A stretch of 61,810 nt of DNA from Bacteroidota bacterium (lineage in GTDB: Bacteria > Bacteroidota > Bacteroidia > Chitinophagales > Chitinophagaceae): contig JAFDXG010000165.1 in NCBI GenBank assembly GCA_018268105.1, forward strand, positions 1-61,810. The letters are read 5' to 3'. A program made the translations under genes and the position numbers. The notes under the pieces are model-generated. The model saw only the letters and a program-made list of their open reading frames with translations, searched no databases and was not told the DNA's origin. This document shows positions 1-10,101 of the stretch, one piece after another. How positions within the stretch are numbered: the first letter of the stretch is position 1; each line of letters starts with the position of its first letter.

Positions 1-44
1 GCATGGCATGCAAGAGGTCAGGGGTTCGACTCCCCTGTTCTCCA
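1..44 (+). tRNA. tRNA-Ala (GGC), 3' part only
   Basis: The window opens inside the anticodon arm. The visible 3' half has an anticodon loop ATGGCAT (anticodon GGC) closed by GCAAG, a T arm AGGGG/TTCGACT/CCCCT, the 3' acceptor strand GTTCTCC and discriminator A at 44. CCA is not fully encoded (ACAT follows). The anticodon arm and variable loop match bacterial tRNA-Ala. The 5' half lies outside the window. Confidence 0.9.
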
Positions 45-59
45 CATAAAAATACAAAT

Positions 60-88
60 GCAGATAGGTAAAATGATCTGCTTTTTTT
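60..88 (+). terminator. Rho-independent terminator after tRNA-Ala
   Basis: Stem GCAGAT (60-65) pairs with ATCTGC (76-81) and is followed directly by seven T (82-88). It lies 16 bases after the tRNA end. The rest of the gap up to 274 is AT-rich with no convincing gene. Confidence 0.7.
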
Positions 89-274
89 GTATATCAGATA
101 GTATATCCAAAAAAGGGTGGGATGTCCCTTATATATTTTACCCAAAAATTTGAAGATAATTATTCTCACATTGCAGTAAGCCTGAATTTATAAATTATCA
201 GTTTTTAGGTTTCTATTTTTTCGAACAGCCGATAATAACTACTTTAAAAATTCTTAAAAATATTTTTTAATAAC

Positions 275-1006
275 TCATTCTTGTGAATACAAGGGTCTGA
301 TCCAAATATTTCTAAAACTCACCGGGCTTTCGTGCCCCTGAATTTTTAAAGGCAATACATCATGCTTTGTATAAACCGGCGGAGAAACAAAGGTTGTTCC
401 TTTGATCTCCACATGGTTTTGAACCAGTATCCCATTTTGCAATACCGATATATATGCGGGCTTTTCCAAATCGCCATTTTGGTTAAAAACCGGGGCTGTG
501 AAAAATATGTCGTAGGTCTGCCAGCTTCCGGGAGGAAGACTCGCATTCACCAGAGGAGCATGTTGCCTGTAAATACTCCCGGCGCTACCATTTGCATAGG
601 TGTCATTTTGATAAGAGTCTAACACCTGAACCTCATACAATCCCTGAAGCAGTATTCCGCTGTTTCCACGATTTTGTCCACTCCGCATAACAGGCGTTGG
701 TGTCCTCCACTCCACGTGCAACTGGCAATCTCCAAAAGCCTGTTTGGTTTGTATATATCCAAAACCCGACGGAGCCGTGAAACATCCATCACTGACTTTC
801 CATCTGCCAGGATAAGTTCTATCTTCTGCATTCACCCAATTATTTAAATCCCTGCCATCAAAAAGGATTATGGCATCAGAAGGCGGTTTAGCATAACTTT
901 TTCCTGGTTTTACTACTGCAATTGAAGCACTACGTCTTTCTTCCTGCCCATAAACAACGGGGCCGGTAAACCATTGTAAAACAAAGATGAATAATACAGT
1001 TCTCAT
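275..1006 (-). CDS. Secreted DUF1080 (3-keto-disaccharide hydrolase-like) protein
   Basis: A 243-residue protein with a signal peptide (about 1-21, ending VVYGQ) followed by one DUF1080 concanavalin-like beta-jellyroll. Family features seen are ILFDGRDLNNW at the domain start, the central GNSGILLQG and YEVQVLDS strands, and the SFRNIWIRPL ending. DUF1080 proteins include enzymes that cleave or hydrate 3-keto-glycosides made by oxidation of sugars at C3. It is the last gene of the minus-strand locus, 105 bases after the Gfo/Idh/MocA gene, so a joint role with that oxidoreductase is likely (inference). Substrate unknown. Location: periplasm or cell surface. Confidence 0.85.
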   Translation of the reverse strand: MRTVLFIFVLQWFTGPVVYGQEERRSASIAVVKPGKSYAKPPSDAIILFDGRDLNNWVNAEDRTYPGRWKVSDGCFTAPSGFGYIQTKQAFGDCQLHVEWRTPTPVMRSGQNRGNSGILLQGLYEVQVLDSYQNDTYANGSAGSIYRQHAPLVNASLPPGSWQTYDIFFTAPVFNQNGDLEKPAYISVLQNGILVQNHVEIKGTTFVSPPVYTKHDVLPLKIQGHESPVSFRNIWIRPLYSQE

Positions 1007-1111
1007 ACGAGTAATGTTTGATAATTTGAGACGGGGTATAATATGTATCCATTCTGTTCAATCTATACTACCTCAGATGCATCCATAAATTGAATACTGC
1101 AGACACCCCCG

Positions 1112-2557
1112 CTATATATTCAAACTCCAGGGGGCACGGTACTGACGTTTAACAAACTGGTTCGCTTCTTCAAAATTTGTAATTCGCATATTCTGCGTAT
1201 CCCATAGTAGACGCTTCCTCCCGGGGTATCTGTCTTCACCTCCTTTTGCATTGAGGTTTTTGAGTCCATGACTGCGAATAGCCAGATTGGCAATCAAAAT
1301 ACTTTCCACAAAGGGACCCGCATATTCAAAATCAGAGCTCGTCTCTGCATTTCCATAACCTGCAATACAAGCATTAACCCATTGCAGATAATGCCCTTCC
1401 GGCACCCGCGCAATCGTTTCAGGAATCGCCTTTGCCTCTTCCTCACGTGAAAGTGGTAACAGCCTTGGGTTGGCTCCGTAACAGTCTGCCTGCAACATAC
1501 CCTTCGTACCGATAAACAAAACGCCACCATCCGGGCTGCCAAATGGTTCTCCGGGTTGCAATTCCTCCGGCCGCTCCGGCATAATACCCCCGTCATACCA
1601 GCTTACTTTAATTTTTCCTTTTCCGTCTTTCCTTGGATAACTCAAATGAATAGCCGAAGCAACGGGGGCACTCTCGGAACTATCAATTTCCTTGAAAAAA
1701 TCACTCCAACTATTGGCAACACTACATTCAACAGCATCGGGGAAGTCTATAGGCAATATCCGATAGATGGGATCCATTATATGACAGGCCATATCTCCCA
1801 GAGCCCCGGTGCCAAAACGCCACCAACCCCTCCAGTTAACCGGATGATATCCCGGGTTGTAATCCAACATTGGAGCAGTACCCACCCAAAGATCCCAGTT
1901 GAGTTCTTTGGGAACAGTATATACACCTGTAAGCGGAGCGACGCCCTGCGGCCAAACAGGCCGGTTTGTCCAGGATTCTACTTTATATACTTCGCCAATC
2001 AATCCGGCGTCGTATAATTCTTTCATTCTTCTCACTCCCTTTCCTGAACCACCCTGATTCCCCATTTGTGTTACCACTTTATATTTCTTAGCTGCCCGGG
2101 TAAGCATTCTTGCTTCCCAAATATCATGAGTGAGCGGTTTTTGAGTGTACACATGTTTACCCAATTGCATGGCTGCCAGTGTAGCTACGGCATGCATATG
2201 ATCGGGTGTCGAAACAGAACAGGCGTCTATATTATTTTTTTCTTTATCAAGCATTTCCCTAAAATCGTGATAATAGGTTGCCTTAGGGAATTGTTCCCGG
2301 GTTTTTGCAGACTGGCGATCATCCACATCTGCCAATGCCACTATATTGACTCTCGGGCTTTTTGCAAATCCCTGAATATCCCTGCCTCCCTGTCCGCCTA
2401 CACCTATAGATCCAATATTTAACTTATCACTTGGTGCGATGTATCCTTTACCCAATACATGGCGTGGCACAATAAAAAAACCGGCAGCTCCAATGGAAAC
2501 ATCTTTTATAAACTTTCTGCGTGAACTGCCTGACCTTAACCTGGCTTTCTGATTCAT
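1112..2557 (-). CDS. Exported Gfo/Idh/MocA-family oxidoreductase
   Basis: A 481-residue NAD(P)-dependent sugar oxidoreductase. The N-terminus has a Tat-like signal with SRRKFIKD and a hydrophobic stretch around residues 20-33, so it should be exported folded with its cofactor, as in glucose-fructose oxidoreductase. A Rossmann fold follows (IGVGGQGGRD near 53-62), then the TQKPLTHDIWEAR segment where most relatives have EKP, and the C-terminal domain with WRGWWRFGTGALGDMACH. The sugar is unknown. It starts just after the stop of the barrel-protein gene (2560) and precedes a DUF1080 gene, which suggests C3 oxidation of glycosides followed by cleavage (inference). Confidence 0.88.
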   Translation of the reverse strand: MNQKARLRSGSSRRKFIKDVSIGAAGFFIVPRHVLGKGYIAPSDKLNIGSIGVGGQGGRDIQGFAKSPRVNIVALADVDDRQSAKTREQFPKATYYHDFREMLDKEKNNIDACSVSTPDHMHAVATLAAMQLGKHVYTQKPLTHDIWEARMLTRAAKKYKVVTQMGNQGGSGKGVRRMKELYDAGLIGEVYKVESWTNRPVWPQGVAPLTGVYTVPKELNWDLWVGTAPMLDYNPGYHPVNWRGWWRFGTGALGDMACHIMDPIYRILPIDFPDAVECSVANSWSDFFKEIDSSESAPVASAIHLSYPRKDGKGKIKVSWYDGGIMPERPEELQPGEPFGSPDGGVLFIGTKGMLQADCYGANPRLLPLSREEEAKAIPETIARVPEGHYLQWVNACIAGYGNAETSSDFEYAGPFVESILIANLAIRSHGLKNLNAKGGEDRYPGRKRLLWDTQNMRITNFEEANQFVKRQYRAPWSLNI

Positions 2558-2559
2558 CG

Positions 2560-4278
2560 TTATTTAGGATTTTTCTTTTTGTAATGCTTGTCTTTTTCAG
2601 AAAAATTCAAGACAATCCCTTTCCCACCCGGTTTTATACTAATCACTTCATCTTTGGGCGATTTTGAAAATACACCTTCAACAGCTTTAACCTTGTATTT
2701 CATTCCATCAAATTCACAATACAAAGCCCCCGAAGCAACTTTGGAGAAAGGCATTTTAGCACTATCCGCAACGTTGAGTGCTAAAAACCATTGTATATTC
2801 TCAGCACCTTCTAATTTCATCCTGATTTGCCTTTCATCCACTTCCATTATCAGTTTTGCAGCGGATCTTTTCAAGGGCCATTCAATAGATAGTTTACCAG
2901 GCACTACGTCTCTTATTATGGGATCATCCCCTTCAAGCATACTTTCTTTGCCGTTTATCATAGCCTTAAACCACAACCCGGCGGTCTTTTCGTCTGAGCT
3001 CCACCGGTAGCCATCCACAAAGGGCAATGTGAAGAAAGAGCATTCATTTGAAGTAGCTATATGCTCCGTATAATAAGAGGGGAAGTTTTCATTAAATAAA
3101 TGGATGTCCCGGAAACGAAGTGTATGGTTTTCCCAAAGTAAATTAAACCGGTAAAAACGACTGTTAAACCATACTGTTTTTTTATTACTTCCGCTGATGT
3201 CTTTATTTACAGTCAAAGCCGTTGCAGGGGTAAGTGAATACTTGTTGCGAAACCACTCGCCTGATGCCGCCAGCGTTTCTACTCTTAGTTTCCCTTCGTT
3301 TCTGAGTTTGGCAATTAATGGCATTTGTATCTCAAATCCTTTCTGCATCGCATTCCAGGTAAAGGAATTCTCCTGTCCTGCCTGCACATAATTATATTCC
3401 ATACTGGCGCCTTCTAAAAATTCTCTGAAATACCAATGCACCCAGGCAGAATCACCACCACCAAATTTATAAACCGGCTCAAGAGAAATAACACCCTGTT
3501 TTTTTGATCCGCGTCTATCATCATACTGCCTTACCGGATCGCTGCCCAGCATCCTGAATATGGGAACAGGAGTTTGATTTACCTCTGTTTGTGCCGGCAT
3601 ATAGCTGTTTATCTTGCTGGGATAATAGGCCTGGTTCCAGTATCCGCCCCATAAAGTATAACCGTCTGTGCCCACCTGGTCTTTACAGTTTGCAGATGCA
3701 ACAATCCTGTACTTCTCATACATATAATTCAATGTATGTGCATCAATAAACCAGGAGGCTATGGATTTGGGGTAGTAACCGAATATAACTTTAAAGTCGG
3801 CCATATACACATCAACAAGTTTCTCCCGTTCTGCAGGAGTGTACCCGGTGGAAAACCCTACGTCTGCATGCCAGTCCCAGGGATACCGGCCACGCCATTT
3901 TAAACCGGCCTTCTCCGCCAGCGGTTGGGGTATTTCCCACCAGCCTCCAATTTCAAAAGACTGTGCCGGCAGTTCTTTCAGAAGATGTTGGTAACGGCTG
4001 TCCATTAGCGCATCGTATTGTAATAAAAAAGTTCCGGGTAAATCATATTGCTTCATGATCTCAACCTGCTTTACTACAGTTTGATATAGTACATCTTCGG
4101 TTATTGCCTGATTACGCGGTTCAAGCAGCCGAATAAAATTGATGATGTTGACAATTTTTGGTTTTGAATGATCATCAATTGCCTGTGCAGACAATGATGA
4201 ACTTCCGAATAGAAACAGCAGGAATATTACCAGGGTAATGCGCTTAGGGAAAACAAATGTGGCTATCATAAGGTTCAT
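2560..4278 (-). CDS. Secreted barrel protein, polysaccharide-deacetylase-like, function unknown
   Basis: A 572-residue protein with a signal peptide (hydrophobic core about 16-30, cleavage near LSAQA). The first about 270 residues resemble a polysaccharide-deacetylase or GH57-like (beta/alpha) barrel: early VVKQVEIMKQYDLPGTFLLQYDAL, then FEIGGWWEIPQ, a WDWHADVGFSTGYTPAER segment and SWFIDAHTLNYMYEKY. The C-terminal half is beta-rich. I do not recognise a named family. Its place between a sialate O-acetylesterase gene (24 bases upstream) and an oxidoreductase gene suggests glycan processing (inference). ATG at 4278 is used; a second ATG three codons on is also possible. Confidence 0.75.
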   Translation of the reverse strand: MNLMIATFVFPKRITLVIFLLFLFGSSSLSAQAIDDHSKPKIVNIINFIRLLEPRNQAITEDVLYQTVVKQVEIMKQYDLPGTFLLQYDALMDSRYQHLLKELPAQSFEIGGWWEIPQPLAEKAGLKWRGRYPWDWHADVGFSTGYTPAEREKLVDVYMADFKVIFGYYPKSIASWFIDAHTLNYMYEKYRIVASANCKDQVGTDGYTLWGGYWNQAYYPSKINSYMPAQTEVNQTPVPIFRMLGSDPVRQYDDRRGSKKQGVISLEPVYKFGGGDSAWVHWYFREFLEGASMEYNYVQAGQENSFTWNAMQKGFEIQMPLIAKLRNEGKLRVETLAASGEWFRNKYSLTPATALTVNKDISGSNKKTVWFNSRFYRFNLLWENHTLRFRDIHLFNENFPSYYTEHIATSNECSFFTLPFVDGYRWSSDEKTAGLWFKAMINGKESMLEGDDPIIRDVVPGKLSIEWPLKRSAAKLIMEVDERQIRMKLEGAENIQWFLALNVADSAKMPFSKVASGALYCEFDGMKYKVKAVEGVFSKSPKDEVISIKPGGKGIVLNFSEKDKHYKKKNPK

Positions 4279-4302
4279 AGATAATTAACAATAAATGCCT
4301 GC

Positions 4303-5736
4303 TTACCAGTTGTCCGTTCTAAAAGAAGATGCCGGCAATCCATTGGTATTATATAGTGTTCCGGTCACAAAATCATCAAAAGCATAACGGACTGCAACCG
4401 GCTTTTCTACCTGCGGCGCAAAAAGTGTAATCCCTTTGCCTGTGATAAATGCTTTTGCGGGGAAAAACTGCTTATTTTCACCTGCAACAGAAAAATTATC
4501 AAGTTCTTTCCCAAAAGTAGTGAGTCCTTTTTCGGCATGATTAAAGGTTAATTTAACGAGCTGACCTTCTATTGTCATTTCTTTCAATACAGGCCCGGAA
4601 TATTCTATCCCTTTGAATCCATAAGTTCCGGCTAATGCAAGGAAAGCGAGTCGTTCTCCGACCTCTTTTTTCCTGGGCGGATGTATTGATCTCTTTTCTC
4701 CGATATCTAACAGGGAAGCCATTCCGCTATTGGGAATTACTGCAGATGCTTTGAATTGCGCCTCGCGTAACAAAGCCGACAAAGGCACGGGTGGTGATTC
4801 TTGTTCAAACGGCGACACGTAGCCAAAGGGAGCGATCTGTACATAATAAAACGGAAAATCGCCTATGCCCCACTGTTTGCGCCAGTTCTTTACCAGTCCC
4901 GGCATCAATTGTTCGTATCGTCCGGGTTCCTTCCAGTTCGACTCTCCCTGATACCATAAACAACCCCGAAAAGCAAAACCTACCATCGGTGCAATCATGG
5001 CGTTGAATAATACTGTTGGAGTTTGTATACTATAGTCGTCCTTTGTGCTTTTTTCCGGCATCTTAATCCAATCATATTCACCAAAGCCGTCTTCGCTTAT
5101 CCAGGGTTCAATACGGGTACCTCCATAACTGGAGCAAACCAAACCCACGGGTACATTTATTGTATTTTGAATCATTTTACCGAAAAAATAGGCCACCGCA
5201 CTGAAATCGGCAACATTACCAGGTAAACACTCCAGCCATTCTCCACGAAAATCTTCAGCACGCACAAGACTTTTATCACGGTCTACTGTAAACAACCGGA
5301 TATTATTATTCGTTGAAGTGGCGATCGCCTCATTAGATCCCAGTACTGGTTCATTAGGATAACCTTTCATCGTCATTTGCATGTTTGACTGACCAGAACA
5401 TATCCACACTTCTCCGATTAAAACATCATTTAATACGGTCTCCTTCCCATCTGAAATAGAGATGGAATATGGTCCCCCCGCAGGAGGCGTAGCCACTTTT
5501 ATCAGCCACTTTCCGTTTTGATCAGCTATGGCCGAATAACTTTTCCTGTTCCAGGAAGTAGTCAGCCTGACTACTTTTTTAGGGGTTGCTTTTCCCCAAA
5601 CAGGAGCTTCTGTCTTTTGCTGCAGCACCATGTGATTACCAAAAATGGCTGGCAGTTTTATTTCAGCTTTGGATGAGTGCACGCCGGCGAGAACAAAAAG
5701 TAAACCGAGCAGGCATTGATATCTACATCTTTTCAT
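4303..5736 (-). CDS. Sialate O-acetylesterase family protein (SGNH/SASA)
   Basis: About 477 residues with a signal peptide MKRCRYQ...SSKAE. The SASA esterase hallmarks are present: GQSNM with the nucleophile serine, the RGCLWYQGESNW block, and a late D..H pair in SLLDIGEKRSIHPPRKK. An N-terminal beta domain (LPAIFGNHMVLQQ) precedes the esterase domain, as usual in this family. It should remove O-acetyl groups from sugars in the periplasm; sialic acid need not be the substrate, since xylan and pectin acetyl esterases share the fold. Start chosen at the ATG before the signal peptide; an in-frame ATG at 5757 and a TTG at 5769 lie upstream. Confidence 0.88.
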   Translation of the reverse strand: MKRCRYQCLLGLLFVLAGVHSSKAEIKLPAIFGNHMVLQQKTEAPVWGKATPKKVVRLTTSWNRKSYSAIADQNGKWLIKVATPPAGGPYSISISDGKETVLNDVLIGEVWICSGQSNMQMTMKGYPNEPVLGSNEAIATSTNNNIRLFTVDRDKSLVRAEDFRGEWLECLPGNVADFSAVAYFFGKMIQNTINVPVGLVCSSYGGTRIEPWISEDGFGEYDWIKMPEKSTKDDYSIQTPTVLFNAMIAPMVGFAFRGCLWYQGESNWKEPGRYEQLMPGLVKNWRKQWGIGDFPFYYVQIAPFGYVSPFEQESPPVPLSALLREAQFKASAVIPNSGMASLLDIGEKRSIHPPRKKEVGERLAFLALAGTYGFKGIEYSGPVLKEMTIEGQLVKLTFNHAEKGLTTFGKELDNFSVAGENKQFFPAKAFITGKGITLFAPQVEKPVAVRYAFDDFVTGTLYNTNGLPASSFRTDNW

Positions 5737-5810
5737 CGTTATTCTATGATTATTCATTAACAAGAACAATATTATTAAATATCACGTAACTACCGTGATT
5801 ATTGACCCGT

Positions 5811-8399
5811 CTATTGCAGCACCCGTGTATTTTCATTCTTTTTCCCTTTATTCATACTTTCCATCCATTCCTCTTCAGTAGCCTTTTTCATTAAATGTTC
5901 AGGAATATATTTTCTTTCCCAGGGTTCGAAGAAGATTTCAAACGTTTCATGTTCGCGGGTAAATTTGATTTCCTTACGGATTATCAAATTCATATCATCC
6001 AACTCTTTCATTAACCACAATCCTTCGGTATTCAAAACACGCATTTTGCGTGGCATAAGAAAGAACAAATTGCCGGTTTCTCCAACAGGACGGGTCACCT
6101 TACCCGAAAGCCGCATACTCTTTTCATCCCAATGAAGTTCTTCCACCTCCACTGCACCCTGCTGAATATGCATATCTGTTGAAAGTAACCAGGGATGATC
6201 ACGCGCTTCTGAAATACGGAATAAGCGGCAGGATTTTGGTGGAACAAGATAGTCAAAATACCCTTTAAAAGTACCTTGATATTCCTCATTCCAAAATTCA
6301 TAAATCCTGTAGGACTTTGTCTTATCAAGTCCTAACTTATCAAAATCCAGCCTGGCATCGTATGGCGCTTCATCACTATTAAACACGGCTAAAAGCTGGT
6401 ATTCTTCCCAGGGTGTTTTCACAGGAAGTTTAAGGTACCTGGAGTAACTATCAGGATACACGTTGTCAAACAAATCAACCGCAACGGGCCATCCCTGTGT
6501 TCTGGGAAGGCACAATTTAATCATATTTAACCGATCCTGGTTGATGGTATGCAAATCATCTCCAAGCATCAGCGGGCTCCCACACAGTCCGAAAATGGTT
6601 GTTGCAAACCGGGCATGTTCTAACGGTATCGGCTTGTCAACAGTCAGGAGATTCAGGTCATTGATATATAACTTGCGATGCGTGAAAAAAGAAGCCGCAC
6701 AATTCTGGAGCAAATAATGCAGGTTGGCGTAATTCCGGTCATGAAGGATATAGGTAGCATTACCCCAGTCGCTTAGCGGCGCACCATCCAGCGGACGCCC
6801 TTCGCCGAAATCACGCCCTACCCGGGCTGCATCAATGAGTCCGGTGTAGGCCGGTGTAGAGGAAACTGCTGTCTGAAGATGGGTATCATTCCCCACCGTT
6901 TCACGAATAACCTTTAAAATATTTCTTGCTGCCTGCAACGGGGTTTGGGAAGGATCGCTCACGCAGCTATTGGTGGGTACCTGGAGGAAATCAAGCATAT
7001 AGAAACGAACACCTATATCCCTGTTATAGGAAAATACTTTTTTAATGTAGTCAACCGTTTTGGGATGCGTGCCATCCAGGAAATACTGGTTTAAACGGGA
7101 CATAAAAGAAGTATCGGCAACATTACCCGTCCAGTTCATGGTATAATGAATAGGGTCGCCCTTGCAGTCTCTGAGCAGGTTTTGGCTGTTTTCCTTTAAC
7201 ACATGATCCGCTTCGCTAAAAAACCAGAATGGAGAAACCCATACACCCGGCTTAAATCCAAGCGAATTTAACTCTTTTAAGAAATTTTTATACCCGTTAC
7301 TGTCATGAAAAAAATCCTCATTGGCTTCCATCCAGTTCCCGGGAATACCATCTTTTAAAGTAGTTAAGGTGCTTAATCGGAAAATGTCCGCGTCAAAGCC
7401 TTTGAGCCTGTTTCTAAATGCCCTGGCATTATCCAATCCTGTTTTCGAATGATCAATCAGATGCCCGTCACCGGTGTACAACTGCCTCCAGGCGCCACTG
7501 CTGAGTCCAACATGAGGCAGTTTTGGGAAAACAGGTTTTTTGATATCATAAATATAATCGGCCCAGCTTTCCAGTGCTTCATAAGGATCAGCATGAAATA
7601 AAATACGAAGCTTTTCTGAAACGAATTTCTGTTTAGGAGCTAACACATATTTTCCAAAGCTGCAGGTGGCTTTATATTCCTCAATTCCTTCCAAAGGAGA
7701 AAAATTGACCGTATGGCGGCCTTGCATCCTGTCCATCGTAAGAAAGGCAGAGAGAAAGGTTTGTTTTAATTCCCGGTCGTACAACAAACAAAGATTATCA
7801 GAAGCATGCATACCTTTATCTGAGCTGAGGGTTTCAACACGCATATCCAAAGAGCGCCACCTGAAGAACCTGGCATCGGCAGGATTATTACCAAATTTAA
7901 ACCCGCCATTCCGCTTTTTGGATAAATTCACCACATCCCAATTCCCGATGGACAGTGGTGTTTTTCCTTTATTTTGTAAGGTAGTTTGAATCTCCAGCCT
8001 GCCGTCAGTGTACTCCAGTTCCCATATCCAGGAACAGGCAACACCGGTTAGTAAATATTCTATCGTTGTTATTGTTCTATTGCCGGCTTTTTTCCCAACG
8101 GGCTTTGAAACAACTTTGGCATTCTCCAAAAAATAGGTTTTACCGTCTATCTCTACTGCACCCCCCAACCCGCTTAATTGTATCAGGTTGCCATCTGCTT
8201 CTTTCAGGTTAAAACTCCTGTACCCCGGGTCCCAATTCCAAATCACATTATCGTGATTTGCTGAAAAACTCTCCCGCAATAACAATGTAGTATCTCCTTT
8301 GTTTCCCTGGTACCTCTTTTGGCTTTCTCCCGTTTCACTTTTTACACCGTGCGGAGTGAGTGCAGTTATTACCATCAACAGCCAGGCTATTTTCTTCAT
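5811..8399 (-). CDS. Clan GH-D-like glycoside hydrolase (GH27/GH36-like)
   Basis: An 862-residue secreted enzyme (signal peptide about 1-20). Residues 40-290 form a beta-sandwich as in GH36, and 295-690 a (beta/alpha)8 barrel. The probable nucleophile is Asp470 in FYMLDFLQ, and the probable acid/base Asp530 in RVGRDFGEG; PGVWVSPFWFF (about 384-394) resembles the strand-4 region of alpha-galactosidases. The C-terminal domain has a glycosidase-type beta-sandwich. Alpha-galactosidase-like activity is the best guess, but the catalytic segments differ from the classical KxD motif, so specificity is open. It lies 64 bases after susD, in the same transcription unit. Confidence 0.75.
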   Translation of the reverse strand: MKKIAWLLMVITALTPHGVKSETGESQKRYQGNKGDTTLLLRESFSANHDNVIWNWDPGYRSFNLKEADGNLIQLSGLGGAVEIDGKTYFLENAKVVSKPVGKKAGNRTITTIEYLLTGVACSWIWELEYTDGRLEIQTTLQNKGKTPLSIGNWDVVNLSKKRNGGFKFGNNPADARFFRWRSLDMRVETLSSDKGMHASDNLCLLYDRELKQTFLSAFLTMDRMQGRHTVNFSPLEGIEEYKATCSFGKYVLAPKQKFVSEKLRILFHADPYEALESWADYIYDIKKPVFPKLPHVGLSSGAWRQLYTGDGHLIDHSKTGLDNARAFRNRLKGFDADIFRLSTLTTLKDGIPGNWMEANEDFFHDSNGYKNFLKELNSLGFKPGVWVSPFWFFSEADHVLKENSQNLLRDCKGDPIHYTMNWTGNVADTSFMSRLNQYFLDGTHPKTVDYIKKVFSYNRDIGVRFYMLDFLQVPTNSCVSDPSQTPLQAARNILKVIRETVGNDTHLQTAVSSTPAYTGLIDAARVGRDFGEGRPLDGAPLSDWGNATYILHDRNYANLHYLLQNCAASFFTHRKLYINDLNLLTVDKPIPLEHARFATTIFGLCGSPLMLGDDLHTINQDRLNMIKLCLPRTQGWPVAVDLFDNVYPDSYSRYLKLPVKTPWEEYQLLAVFNSDEAPYDARLDFDKLGLDKTKSYRIYEFWNEEYQGTFKGYFDYLVPPKSCRLFRISEARDHPWLLSTDMHIQQGAVEVEELHWDEKSMRLSGKVTRPVGETGNLFFLMPRKMRVLNTEGLWLMKELDDMNLIIRKEIKFTREHETFEIFFEPWERKYIPEHLMKKATEEEWMESMNKGKKNENTRVLQ

Positions 8400-8463
8400 T
8401 ATGCAATATCTCTTTTGCTAAAATAAAAGTTTTATCATCAACCTATCAAAGTTATTCTAGTTA

Positions 8464-10089
8464 TTACCAGTTAGGGTTTTGAGTGATTGTTCCACCACTC
8501 AACGCAATATCTTTAGTAGGGATAGGATATAAATAATCTCTTTGAGGATTGAAAAATCTTGTATTGGCCCTTTGTACTTCCAGATAGCCGTCATCTGAGA
8601 TATTCCATCCACCTCCAAATTCAGGAAAGTATTTCGCACCTTTCATAGCCTTCGGCAATACTTCTTCTGCAATTTTCCATCGGTTGATATCGTCATACCG
8701 AAAGCCTTCCTGTGCCAGCTCTACATTTCTTTCACGGCGGATTTCCGTATGCATATCTAAATCATTATCAGTAACAAACTGGTTGGTAAGATGAGGCATA
8801 GCAACCCGGTCGCGCAGCAGGTTGATGGATTTATCAAGGTCTGCATCCGTTATTGACCCATTCAATTCATATTTTGCTTCGGCATAGATTAATAAGATTT
8901 CTGCATACCTGATTATCGAAACATCTATAAATGACCTGCTTTGCTGCCAGGGATCGGTGTAAATAAAATATTTTCGCGCAGAATATGCAGTACCTATTCT
9001 CTGGGGAGGGATTGCCGGATAAACAGCGGGAATAGTATAACCATCTCCCTCTTTTATGATTGACGCATTTAAGCGGGGATCTTTGTTTTTAAACATAGAG
9101 GCAAAACCTGTCTCAGGATATTCAGCTAACGGAGATTTGTCATAAGGCAATCCATCGGTACATAAATATTGCTCTATCAACGGCCGGGTTACACAATACC
9201 AGCCATTCGAAATTAATCCTGTAATATTATTTTTACGTAAAATTTGTGCATCATTTACGCCATAAATTACCGAGAGAATATTTTCTTTGTTTGAATAACC
9301 TTCTCCCACGTACTGAAACTGATTAAAATAAGGAGTTGCTGTAGCCTTAAAAAGAGCATGTCCTTCCGCCATAACAGCTTCAGCGGCTGAAACGGCTACC
9401 GTTAAATTAGAAGATGGATTTCCATATCCGTGGAATTTCTGCCGGGTACCTTCATAAAGTGCCACACGGGCTTTTAGTGCTAATGCTGCGCTTTTGGAAG
9501 TACGCCCGTAGTTGGCGGCACCCAGCGCAGCATATGTGGGAAGGTTCTCCGCAGCATAATCCAAATCATCATAAATCTGTCCAACAACCAATGCCCGGTC
9601 AGTGCGAGGCCCGTATAATTCAGGGGAGTCAACATCTAAGGTTTTAAGCACTAACGGTACATCACCAAAGCGGGTTAGCAAGCGGTAATAGGCGTATGCT
9701 CTCCAGAATTTTGCTTCTCCTACCCATTGCTTTATATTTTTAGCGTCTTCCGCATTTTCCGCTTTTTCAATGATCTTATTCGCATCAAATATCATCTGGT
9801 ACGATTTGGTCCAATCTGTTGAAGTGGCTGAAGCCACCCGGCTACCTGAACTTATTGCGTTGACCCCCATGGCAAAATTAAAAGCAAAATCCGACCTCAT
9901 GTCATCGAAGAATATATCGTTCTCTCCATCAACCAGGGTGTAGAATAAATTACAGGCTTGTTTAAAATTATCATCAGTTTTCCAAAAATTAACATCTGAC
10001 AGATCTGTTTCAGGGAAGCGGTCTAAATCACAAGATACCATAAACAACGGAAGCAAAATGATCAGTAAGTGTATTCTACTTTTTTTCAT
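8464..10089 (-). CDS. susD: SusD/RagB-family glycan-binding lipoprotein
   Basis: A 541-residue lipoprotein with lipobox FMVSC at residues 16-20, then DLDRFPETDLSD, typical of mature SusD N-termini. TPR-type helices fill the middle (AKFWRAYAYYRLLTRFGDVPLV; AAEAVMAEG) and the end has the usual RRERNVELAQEGFRYDDINRW and YLYPIPTKDI blocks. SusD proteins cap the SusC channel on the outer membrane and bind the oligosaccharide. The gene starts 12 bases after susC, the normal pairing. Confidence 0.95.
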   Translation of the reverse strand: MKKSRIHLLIILLPLFMVSCDLDRFPETDLSDVNFWKTDDNFKQACNLFYTLVDGENDIFFDDMRSDFAFNFAMGVNAISSGSRVASATSTDWTKSYQMIFDANKIIEKAENAEDAKNIKQWVGEAKFWRAYAYYRLLTRFGDVPLVLKTLDVDSPELYGPRTDRALVVGQIYDDLDYAAENLPTYAALGAANYGRTSKSAALALKARVALYEGTRQKFHGYGNPSSNLTVAVSAAEAVMAEGHALFKATATPYFNQFQYVGEGYSNKENILSVIYGVNDAQILRKNNITGLISNGWYCVTRPLIEQYLCTDGLPYDKSPLAEYPETGFASMFKNKDPRLNASIIKEGDGYTIPAVYPAIPPQRIGTAYSARKYFIYTDPWQQSRSFIDVSIIRYAEILLIYAEAKYELNGSITDADLDKSINLLRDRVAMPHLTNQFVTDNDLDMHTEIRRERNVELAQEGFRYDDINRWKIAEEVLPKAMKGAKYFPEFGGGWNISDDGYLEVQRANTRFFNPQRDYLYPIPTKDIALSGGTITQNPNW

Positions 10090-10101
10090 CTTAAATCATT
10101 T